Assembly (NCBI GenBank): GCA_035628595.1
Contig: DASPJN010000274.1
Span: forward strand, 1 to 16,542
DNA length: 16,542 bases
Source of the DNA: Chryseosolibacter sp035628595
GTDB taxonomy: Bacteria; Bacteroidota; Bacteroidia; Cytophagales; Cyclobacteriaceae
Reading direction: 5' to 3'
Below are positions 1-6,230 of this stretch, piece after piece. A program made the translations under genes and the position numbers. Position 1 is the stretch's first letter. Every line of letters starts with the position of its first letter. The notes under the pieces were generated by a model, which was not told where the DNA came from, did no database searches, and saw only the letters and a list, made by a program, of their open reading frames with translations.

Positions 1-1411
1 TTTCTTTCATCATGTCGAGCATCCCGGCGAAAAGCACGAACACAACACATATCCCGGCCGTTGAAGCAAATGCGATCAGCAGTTTTCTTTTGTTGCCTTT
101 GTTCAGGGTCTGGTTCATGACTTCATTTAGTCCGATAAATCCGAGCAATGGCATTGCAAACAGGATCATGATCATTGTAAAAGTCACAGAACGAAACTTG
201 TTATACCCCGGGAAGTAATCAAACATCACGTAGTTGAAGGCAGCGAAATTTTCACCCCAACTCAGCATGATACCCAGCACAACAACTGACACAAGCCACC
301 ACACATACTTGCGCGGTGCGAAGGCAATACCCACAGCAAAAACGAACACGATGATCGCGCCTGCATAGTACGGTGCAGCGAGCCGTTGTGGCCCCCAGTA
401 TGCGGACGAGAAACGCGCGAGTTGATTTGCCGTTTGCTGATCACCTGAGCTTCGCAGGGCGGCGAGGGTTTTGGAGTCAGGGTCGTTCACCAGATAATTT
501 CCACTACCGCCACCATAAAAATTCGGGATCAACAATGTAAATGGTTCCAGGATCCCATTACTGAATTCAAAGGCATACGTCTTCGATAAACCTGAAGCAT
601 TATCCTCCGTTGTGCTCTGCGTAGGGAGCTCTGATTTTCCGCGGATCGTGTATTGCGTGTATTCCGTCACCGCCCAAAATTGACCGAAGAATGTTCCGAC
701 AGCAAGTAAAACGGCAGGCACAAGCAGACCAATGTTTACAAAGTATTCACGGATCGTTTTGTTTCTGAGTGCTTCGATCAGATGAACGATGCCGTATATC
801 ACGACGACGATCAGCAGATAGTATGTCATCTGAAGGTGATTTTCCTGCAGATGCAGCGCAAGCCCCGCGGCAGTGACGGCAAAGCCAAGCAGTCTGCGAT
901 TAGTAAACATCAGCTGGATGCCAGCCATTACGAGTGGCATAAATGCGATTGCCCCGATTCGTGCGTTATGCCCGGCCGAAAGACCAATGATCATGTATGA
1001 TGATAGGCCGAAAGCAATAGCACCCCCGATAGCAAGGTAAGGCCTTATCCTGAAGGTCAACAACAGGATGTAGTACGACACAAATGCGAGAAATATGTTC
1101 GCCACCGGGTGTGCGATCCAAAGAGAAAGTATGCGCTTCAGGAACGACACTGGTTCGGTGCTCCATTGTACGCTGATCAGGTAGGCCGGCATGCCGCCAA
1201 ACATGGCGTTGGTCCATAACGGTTCACTGTCAAACTTTTCACGAAAGTCCTGTATCGCTTTCGCGCTTCCCTGGAACATCTGGATGTCGTGTTGCTGAAG
1301 AACTTTGTTATCGAAAAAGAAGGGTTTAAAAAAGAAAACGGTAACAATGAGGAAGATGGCAACGGCTAAGAGATGAGGCATGACATCCGCCGTAAAGTTC
1401 AGTTTTTTCAT
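1..1411 (-). CDS. YfhO-family polytopic membrane protein, partial (C-terminus beyond left edge)
   Basis: The minus frame opens with an ATG at 1411 and stays open for about 470 codons to position 2, so the 3' part of the gene lies outside the window. The protein starts MKKLNFTADVMPHLLAVAIF and contains several strongly hydrophobic stretches. It carries landmarks of the YfhO-type family common in Bacteroidota: QQHDIQMFQG followed by EPLWTNAMFGGMPAYL (luminal loop after TM1), then TIRGKSELP and LLIPNFYGGGSGNYL near residues 270-310. YfhO proteins resemble GT-C glycosyltransferases and are thought to act in lipid-linked sugar transfer at the membrane; the substrate here is unknown. A 48-bp gap separates it from the upstream TSUP gene on the same strand, so co-transcription is possible. 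The family call is by remembered motifs and is fairly sure; the biochemical role is not. Confidence 0.85.
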   Translation of the reverse strand, partial: MKKLNFTADVMPHLLAVAIFLIVTVFFFKPFFFDNKVLQQHDIQMFQGSAKAIQDFREKFDSEPLWTNAMFGGMPAYLISVQWSTEPVSFLKRILSLWIAHPVANIFLAFVSYYILLLTFRIRPYLAIGGAIAFGLSSYMIIGLSAGHNARIGAIAFMPLVMAGIQLMFTNRRLLGFAVTAAGLALHLQENHLQMTYYLLIVVVIYGIVHLIEALRNKTIREYFVNIGLLVPAVLLAVGTFFGQFWAVTEYTQYTIRGKSELPTQSTTEDNASGLSKTYAFEFSNGILEPFTLLIPNFYGGGSGNYLVNDPDSKTLAALRSSGDQQTANQLARFSSAYWGPQRLAAPYYAGAIIVFVFAVGIAFAPRKYVWWLVSVVVLGIMLSWGENFAAFNYVMFDYFPGYNKFRSVTFTMIMILFAMPLLGFIGLNEVMNQTLNKGNKRKLLIAFASTAGICVVFVLFAGMLDMMKE

Positions 1412-1459
1412 GGCCGCAAAATAACACTTATCCAGATACGGCGTTGGTGGCAGGTTGTT

Positions 1460-2206
1460 TTAAAGATGTTGTCTTAGGATAAATAATCCTGCGATGAAGA
1501 TCACCACGGCGGTGATCTTCTTGATCAATTGCTGATCGAACTTTCGTGCGCCAAGTCGTGAACCAATTTGTCCGCCGGCAATCACTGCCAGTGCCAGTGG
1601 CATCAGAAATGAAAGTGAGGGGAGATGACCCTTTAATGCATATCCGGTTAATCCACTAATTGAGTTTACGAGTATGAAGAAGCTAGCCAGTGCTGCAATC
1701 CGTCGTGGCTGATCCCAGCGCAAAAAATGCAGGAGTGGAGACAGAAAAATTCCTCCACCAATGCCGACGAGCCCCGATAGGAAACCAATACTGCCACCTG
1801 CCAGCGCGCTAATGCCAACACCGGTTTTTGAAGATGGCCGGGCGTTTCTACTATCTGCATCGCTCCAAAGTAAAACAGATGCAACAATGAGGGTCGAGCC
1901 CAAAAGCAAAAAGAAAACCGAGTCCTCAAGTCGCCACAATGCGCCGAGAAAAGCCAACGGAAAGCTTGCCACAATAATGATAGCGGAGCGTTTCAGGTCA
2001 ATTTGTCTTTCGCGGTAAAACACCCACGTGCCGCCAGCGACCACGATAATATTACAAATCAATGCCGCAGGCCTGATCGTTTCAATACCCAGACCTGAAA
2101 GCGCGAGCAGTGCCAGGTATAGCGAACCTCCACCAAATCCCACCGATGAGTACAGTAACGCAATGAAAAAGAAACACGCAGCAAGCAGGTAAATGTCGAC
2201 GTTCAT
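1460..2206 (-). CDS. TSUP (TauE/SafE) family membrane transporter
   Basis: This 248-residue, very hydrophobic protein has the two glycine-rich signatures of the TauE/SafE (TSUP) family: SSVGFGGGSLYLALL near residues 20-34 and GLVGIGGGIFLSPLL near residues 145-160. Each opens one half of a duplicated fold of about seven or eight membrane helices. Length is normal for the family. Members export or import small sulfur or organic anions such as sulfite, thiosulfate, sulfoacetate or taurine. Its ATG directly abuts the moaA stop codon (TAAATG), so it is almost certainly co-transcribed and translationally coupled with moaA. That context suggests a role linked to sulfur anions handled by a molybdoenzyme such as sulfite oxidase, but the substrate is inference. 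Confidence 0.9.
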   Translation of the reverse strand: MNVDIYLLAACFFFIALLYSSVGFGGGSLYLALLALSGLGIETIRPAALICNIIVVAGGTWVFYRERQIDLKRSAIIIVASFPLAFLGALWRLEDSVFFLLLGSTLIVASVLLWSDADSRNARPSSKTGVGISALAGGSIGFLSGLVGIGGGIFLSPLLHFLRWDQPRRIAALASFFILVNSISGLTGYALKGHLPSLSFLMPLALAVIAGGQIGSRLGARKFDQQLIKKITAVVIFIAGLFILRQHL

Positions 2207-3229
2207 TTACCCGCCGATTACGGACATCGATCCGTAATACTTCGATGTCGAAGAATGTATTTGCTCTGCTTCGCGGCCATCCCTGAAGCGTTGTTGGAAA
2301 GCGTCGGTGAGTTTTGCTTCTATGATCGAATCCGAAGCTCCGGCTCGAAGCAGGTCGCGGAGGCTGAAGACGCCGTTATCGTACAGACATGTTTTCAATG
2401 TGCCCTGCGCTGTCACGCGTATCCGATTACAAGTTCCGCAGAACGTGCGACTGAAACCAGCAATGATGCCTACAGTACCGCTGTACCCCGGAATTTTATA
2501 AGTGACTGCGGTTGAATTGGGGTCAGTTTTGATAGCAGTCAGCGTTGAAAATTTACTCGTAATATGTGACAAGATCTTTCTATGATCCCAGACCAGGTCG
2601 TGTTTAAAATCTCCTCCGTTAAATGGCATCGCTTCAATAAACCGAACCGAAACGGGAGTATCCTTTGTCAGTTCAATCAGCGGAATAATATCGTCTGTGT
2701 TTAATCCATCCATGACCACGCAATTGATCTTCACCGGTATTTCGTGTTCAAGCAACAAATGCAGGGCTGCAAGGCACTTCTCGAAATCATCGCGACCGGT
2801 GATTCTGTGAAAACGTTGTCGGTCGAATGCATCAAGGCTCAGATTCACTGACGTTACGCCGAGATTTCGCAGTATCGGAACATAGGGAGCGGTCAACACA
2901 CCATTGGTTGTGATGTGACATTCACTGATACCTTCAACACGAAGAATCCGTTCGATCAGATCCGGAAGCCCTTTGCACATAAACGGTTCGCCACCTGTAA
3001 GACGAACTTTTGAAATACCCAGCCCGGCGAAAATCGCAACCATGCGCTCGATTTCTTCAAATGTCAGCAGATGGGATTTTGGAAGGTATCGGATGTCATT
3101 TGGCATGCAATAACTGCAGCGCAGATTACAGCGGTCAGTGACAGCAATTCTGACGTAGTTTAAAATTCTGCCGTGGTTATCGAATAACTGAGTCAAAAAA
3201 ACTTGTTTGCCGATAAAGATATGAATCAT
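2207..3229 (-). CDS. moaA: GTP 3',8-cyclase MoaA (radical SAM)
   Basis: MoaA catalyses the first committed step of molybdenum-cofactor synthesis, turning GTP into 3',8-cyclo-GTP, which MoaC converts to cPMP. The protein shows the radical-SAM CxxxCxxC cluster at residues 34-41 (TDRCNLRCSYC), the LTGGEP SAM-binding motif, and the C-terminal second cluster FCGTCNRIR...LKTC that binds GTP. It ends in the typical Gly-Gly. The frame is open further upstream to 3409, but the extra 60 residues are low-complexity, antisense to moaD and unlike any MoaA N-terminus. The ATG at 3229, giving 340 residues, is chosen; a TTG about 11 codons further in is a less likely alternative. It is divergent from moaD with only 13 bp between start codons, and its stop touches the TSUP start. 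Confidence 0.96.
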   Translation of the reverse strand: MIHIFIGKQVFLTQLFDNHGRILNYVRIAVTDRCNLRCSYCMPNDIRYLPKSHLLTFEEIERMVAIFAGLGISKVRLTGGEPFMCKGLPDLIERILRVEGISECHITTNGVLTAPYVPILRNLGVTSVNLSLDAFDRQRFHRITGRDDFEKCLAALHLLLEHEIPVKINCVVMDGLNTDDIIPLIELTKDTPVSVRFIEAMPFNGGDFKHDLVWDHRKILSHITSKFSTLTAIKTDPNSTAVTYKIPGYSGTVGIIAGFSRTFCGTCNRIRVTAQGTLKTCLYDNGVFSLRDLLRAGASDSIIEAKLTDAFQQRFRDGREAEQIHSSTSKYYGSMSVIGG

Positions 3230-3236
3230 ATTTTTA
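3206..3236 (+). promoter_or_regulatory. Putative Bacteroidota promoter for moaD(E)
   Basis: TTTG at 3206-3209 is followed after 19 bp by TATTTTTA at 3229-3236. This fits the TTTG-N19-TAnnTTTG consensus with one mismatch in the -7 box. The -33 box lies inside the start of moaA. Transcription would begin at about 3240-3245, almost on the moaD ATG at 3243, implying a leaderless or nearly leaderless mRNA. This is inferred from the consensus only. Confidence 0.4.
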
Positions 3237-3242
3237 GCCGGG

Positions 3243-3485
3243 ATGAAAAAAATAAAACTGAAAGCTTTTGGTGTGACGAAAGAGATTCTCGGAGGTCGTG
3301 AAATATTTTTCGAATTCAATGGCGACACGGTTCTTGATCTGCGCACGGCGCTGCAAAGCCGTTTTTCCGACCTGAAGGGACTTAACTCATTGCTTATTGC
3401 AGTCAACAATCAATATGCAGAGGACTCGTCGAGCATTTCCGAAACCGATGAAATTGCCTTAATACCGCCTGTAAGCGGCGGCTGA
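3243..3485 (+). CDS. moaD: Molybdopterin synthase sulfur carrier subunit MoaD
   Basis: MoaD is the small ubiquitin-like subunit of molybdopterin synthase. It carries a C-terminal thiocarboxylate that donates sulfur to cPMP. The 80-residue protein has the expected beta-grasp pattern: an N-terminal strand MKKIKLKAFG, a helix after DTVLDLRTAL, and a final strand with the hallmark tail EIALIPPVSGG ending in Gly-Gly, the activation site. Length is normal. It is divergent from moaA and lies 96 bp ahead of moaE, with which it forms the catalytic heterotetramer. The adenylating partner MoeB is not in the window. The ATG at 3243 is the natural start because the protein begins directly with the first strand. 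Confidence 0.95.
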   Translation: MKKIKLKAFGVTKEILGGREIFFEFNGDTVLDLRTALQSRFSDLKGLNSLLIAVNNQYAEDSSSISETDEIALIPPVSGG

Positions 3486-3533
3486 CGACGCGGTGTTTTG
3501 ATCGTCCGCTTGATCTTTGAATCCCGGCTCGTT

Positions 3534-3560
3534 ACATTTATTTACCAGTAAAATAAATGT
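3534..3560. repeat. Perfect 10-bp inverted repeat between moaD and moaE
   Basis: ACATTTATTT (3534-3543) and its exact reverse complement AAATAAATGT (3551-3560) flank a 7-nt spacer. The arms are A/T-rich and no T-run follows, so it does not look like a terminator. It could be an operator for a dimeric regulator or an mRNA hairpin ahead of moaE, 22 bp before its ATG. The function is unknown. Confidence 0.6.
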
Positions 3561-3581
3561 CGGATTCAACCCAATCGCGTT

Positions 3582-4016
3582 ATGATAAAACTAACTGAGA
3601 AAGCAATCGACGTTCAAAAAGTGATTGATACTGCTTCGAGCCTCAACGCCGGAGCAGTAAACGTTTTTATCGGGACCGTGCGAAACAATGCGCATGGGAA
3701 AACAGTGTTGTGGCTCGAATATGAAGCGTATGAGCCCATGGCCATTGCTGAAATAAAAAAGATCGTGGATGAGGCATCACATCGCTGGCCTTTGCTCGGA
3801 TGGGGCGTTAGTCACCGTATTGGAACGTTGAAACCCGGTGAAGTTTCGGTAGCCGTCGCAGTTTCAACACCGCACCGTGCCGATTCTTTTGCGGCATGCG
3901 AGTTCATCATCGATACGATCAAGCAATCTGTACCGATCTGGAAAAAAGAGGTATTCGAGGATGGGGAAACCTGGGTTTCAGCACGCCCGGAAACCGCTAT
4001 GGTAGCTCACCACTGA
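3582..4016 (+). CDS. moaE: Molybdopterin synthase catalytic subunit MoaE
   Basis: MoaE binds cPMP and receives sulfur from MoaD to form the molybdopterin dithiolene. The 144-residue protein shows the family landmarks in order: AVNVFIGTVRNNAHGKTV near residues 25-42, LEYEAYEPMA near 46-55, HRIGTLKPGEVSVAVAVSTPHR near 78-100, and the active-site region IKQSVPIWKKEVFEDG near 113-128 with the conserved lysines. Length is normal. It follows moaD on the same strand, with an inverted repeat in the 96-bp gap. Its last 10 bp overlap the end of a small convergent ORF on the other strand. An intrinsic terminator lies about 165 bp downstream. Confidence 0.96.
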   Translation: MIKLTEKAIDVQKVIDTASSLNAGAVNVFIGTVRNNAHGKTVLWLEYEAYEPMAIAEIKKIVDEASHRWPLLGWGVSHRIGTLKPGEVSVAVAVSTPHRADSFAACEFIIDTIKQSVPIWKKEVFEDGETWVSARPETAMVAHH

Positions 4017-4147
4017 TCGAAAACCATGATGGTTGCCGTTACAATGACAATGGCAGCCATTAAAGTTGTGACGAAAATAAAGATCAGATTCCTACTGATA
4101 GGATTGGTGAAGATTTCAGGAAGAAAACTTCTTGTTAGAGATTTCAT
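4007..4147 (-). CDS. Putative small single-pass membrane protein (46 aa)
   Basis: A minus-strand ORF from ATG at 4147 to TGA at 4007-4009 encodes 46 residues. It starts MKSLTRSFLPEIF, with basic residues K2, R6 and R19. An uninterrupted hydrophobic segment follows at about residues 21-43 (LIFIFVTTLMAAIVIVTATI), and a short polar tail ends in DQW. That is the layout of a small single-pass membrane protein with the N-terminus inside. A matching -7 box (TATCTTTG) sits 22 bp upstream on the same strand. Its end overlaps moaE by 10 bp tail to tail. I do not recognise the family. It could be a chance ORF, but the charge/hydrophobic layout plus the promoter box make it more believable than the longer plus-strand ORF over the same bases (4026-4253). 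Confidence 0.45.
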   Translation of the reverse strand: MKSLTRSFLPEIFTNPISRNLIFIFVTTLMAAIVIVTATIMVFDQW

Positions 4148-4168
4148 AAAGCCAGAATTTAGACACGA

Positions 4169-4176
4169 CAAAGATA
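4169..4176 (-). promoter_or_regulatory. Putative -7 box for the small membrane ORF
   Basis: Read on the minus strand, 4176-4169 is TATCTTTG, an exact TAnnTTTG match. Transcription would start near 4162-4164, giving a leader of about 15 nt before the ATG at 4147. No clear TTTG -33 box is visible at the usual distance, so confidence is limited. Confidence 0.35.
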
Positions 4177-4181
4177 GCATC

Positions 4182-4208
4182 AAGGGAGGATATACACTCC
4201 CTTTTTTT
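4182..4208 (+). terminator. Rho-independent terminator downstream of moaDE
   Basis: AAGGGAG (4182-4188) pairs perfectly with CTCCCTT (4197-4203) around an 8-nt loop, and a run of seven T ends at 4208. The T-run is on the plus strand, so it terminates rightward transcription from moaD-moaE and separates it from the secreted-protein pair starting at 4322. Confidence 0.8.
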
Positions 4209-4321
4209 ATAAAAAGAAATTCATTAAAAAAATTTCGGTTTCATAATGCGTAATTTTCACACACTGGGATGCCAAAATATTTCATTCTTGTTTGGCTTTC
4301 TGTCAATTTTTAATTCGATTC

Positions 4322-6226
4322 GTGAGCCGTTTATTGTTTTTGCTGTCTTTTCTCATCGGTAACGTTGCCGGGGCGCAATACCTACAGCCTTCGGGTTTGA
4401 CACCCCTTCCGGAAACCGGGACATACAATCGAATTGAGATTGCTGATATGAATAATGATGGCAATAAAGATGTCGTGCTTTCAGCGGAAATGAATGGATC
4501 TACCCGCATTGAGATCTATGAAAATACCGACGACACATATGTCTTACGCTATTCTGTTACTTTTCCATTTGTGATTGCGCCTCCGCAAATATTGGACTAT
4601 GATGGCGATAACGACCTGGAACTTCTTTCAAGCGATCAGGCTAACGAGACTTTTGCCCTGATTAACAACGGTAATTTTATTTTCCAGGAAGAATCGATTC
4701 TTGACATCGGCGCTGTGCGAATTCTTGTCGAAGACCTATCCCGCGACGGCGAACCGGAATTAATTCTTTCCCGCAACGCCGGAAGGGTTAGCATTTTCAC
4801 ACGCGGGCCCCAAACCTGGGAGTTGGTTTTTGAAAAGGCAAACATTTCGCTAACCGATATTCAGATATTCGATCAAAACCATGATGGGAAAAAGGACGTC
4901 ATACTTTCGGGTATCGCAGATGGTGATGGAAAGGTAATTTTGTTGAAGGCAATCGCACTATGGCAATTTACCGAGACCACATTGCTCGAGTACCAGGCCC
5001 GTATTGCATTGTCGGATATTGATAGTGACGGTTTTCAGGATCTCGTCGCCTCATCAACAGATGGACAACCGACTGTAATATTGTTTAACCAAGGTAATGG
5101 GTTTCGCGCGGATACGGCCCCGACACAAATCCATGACGCGAAAATGTTTGCGGCAGATTTCGACGTTGACGGTATCGCCGATATCGCATTTTTCAGTAAA
5201 CCCGAAAATGGAATTCCGTCGAACGTGATCATCTCGCCAGAGACAGGAAATCAAGATCTGCCTGCCGACGATGTAGTTGACGTCGCATACGCAGATCTGG
5301 ATCATGATGGAGACCTTGACGTTATTCAATTACTATCAGGTGGTACCTCAGCTCTTCGCGTTTTTGACAATACAAGCGTCACGATAAATTCTCCGCCTAC
5401 ACCTGCTTCCGGTATTCGCTCTGTGATTTTTGATGGGAATATTCTTCTTACCTGGGAACGAAGTTCGGATGATCACACGGCTGCTTCGGCAATTACCTAC
5501 GATGTGGCCATGCAATCGCAAGGTGAAATGCCGGTTGCTCCGGACTTTGACCTTATTTCGGGCGAACGTTTGATCACTCATCATGGAAATGCCGGAACCA
5601 GTAATTTCTTCCTGCTAAAGAATAACGCTTCGGCGTTTCAGTATTCGATCCAGGCAATCGACAATGGTATGCATAGCAATGAGCGTGCAATTGTGACTGG
5701 GGTTATTTCGTGTACTTCATTTGCGCGGGAAGAGATTTTGGTTTCGAATGAACCGGTCGATCTGGAAGCGCCACAGGGGGCTGTATGGTTTTCGGTGACA
5801 AATGGTTTGCTTCAAGAGGGAAGCACTTTTGAATTCACACCTCATCTTCCGGATACAATCATATCGTTGGGTCCGGCGTCAAATGACTGCGGTGATGTGA
5901 AGGTCTATGTAATTCGCTACGAAGAGCGCACGGCTTTCCTGCCTGCCCTGTTCAGCCCAAATGCGGATGGAAAGAATGATCTGCTGAATGCTTATGGTTT
6001 ACATGAGGTTGCAGCATTCGAATTTCGCATCTATAACCGCGAGGGTACCGTTGTATATTCCAGCACGAACGCGAATGAAATTACGGTTAACGGATGGAAT
6101 GGAACTTCCAATGGACGCGATCAGCCTGTGGGCGTTTACTACTGGGAGGTAAAAGGTGAGACTGCAGCGGGAACGAAAATTTTATTTAATGGCAAGAGCG
6201 TGGGGTCTGTTGTGCTGATGAGATGA
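4322..6226 (+). CDS. Secreted FG-GAP/VCBS propeller protein with FN3-like and T9SS type B C-terminal domain
   Basis: This is a predicted secreted or surface protein exported by the type IX system. From the GTG at 4322 it has a compact signal peptide, MSRLLFLLSFLIGNVAGA before Gln19. The TTG at 4292 would add ten residues and blur that signal; no in-frame ATG precedes it. Residues ~34-350 hold seven Ca-binding-like blades with D-x-D-x-D-G motifs, such as IADMNNDGNKDVV, DYDGDNDLELL, DIDSDGFQDLV and ADLDHDGDLDV, suggesting a seven-bladed propeller. Residues ~356-458 look fibronectin-III-like (ILLTWERSSDDHTA...). Residues ~538-634 are a gliding-motility-associated (type B) sorting domain, starting FLPALFSPNADGKNDLL and ending near GVYYWEVKG. 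The gene lies 4 bp ahead of a PorP-type gene, the usual partner of type B cargo. The ligand or target is unknown. Confidence 0.88.
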   Translation: MSRLLFLLSFLIGNVAGAQYLQPSGLTPLPETGTYNRIEIADMNNDGNKDVVLSAEMNGSTRIEIYENTDDTYVLRYSVTFPFVIAPPQILDYDGDNDLELLSSDQANETFALINNGNFIFQEESILDIGAVRILVEDLSRDGEPELILSRNAGRVSIFTRGPQTWELVFEKANISLTDIQIFDQNHDGKKDVILSGIADGDGKVILLKAIALWQFTETTLLEYQARIALSDIDSDGFQDLVASSTDGQPTVILFNQGNGFRADTAPTQIHDAKMFAADFDVDGIADIAFFSKPENGIPSNVIISPETGNQDLPADDVVDVAYADLDHDGDLDVIQLLSGGTSALRVFDNTSVTINSPPTPASGIRSVIFDGNILLTWERSSDDHTAASAITYDVAMQSQGEMPVAPDFDLISGERLITHHGNAGTSNFFLLKNNASAFQYSIQAIDNGMHSNERAIVTGVISCTSFAREEILVSNEPVDLEAPQGAVWFSVTNGLLQEGSTFEFTPHLPDTIISLGPASNDCGDVKVYVIRYEERTAFLPALFSPNADGKNDLLNAYGLHEVAAFEFRIYNREGTVVYSSTNANEITVNGWNGTSNGRDQPVGVYYWEVKGETAAGTKILFNGKSVGSVVLMR

Positions 6227-6230
6227 TTCT

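Noticed and set aside
966..1362. Minus-strand ORFs of 61 and 83 aa inside the first gene
   Set aside because: They are out-of-frame shadows of the YfhO-family gene, whose frame is open from 1411 to the left edge.
3230..3409. 60-residue N-terminal extension of MoaA
   Set aside because: The extra sequence is antisense to moaD and basic and low-complexity, while the MoaA domain begins normally just after the ATG at 3229.
4026..4253. 75-aa plus-strand ORF after moaE
   Set aside because: It runs through the intrinsic terminator (4182-4208), has no recognisable domain, and its hydrophobic start mirrors the more convincing minus-strand small ORF at 4007-4147.
4292..4321. TTG start ten codons upstream for the propeller protein
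   Set aside because: It lengthens and weakens the signal peptide; the GTG at 4322 gives a compact signal. The TTG cannot be fully excluded.
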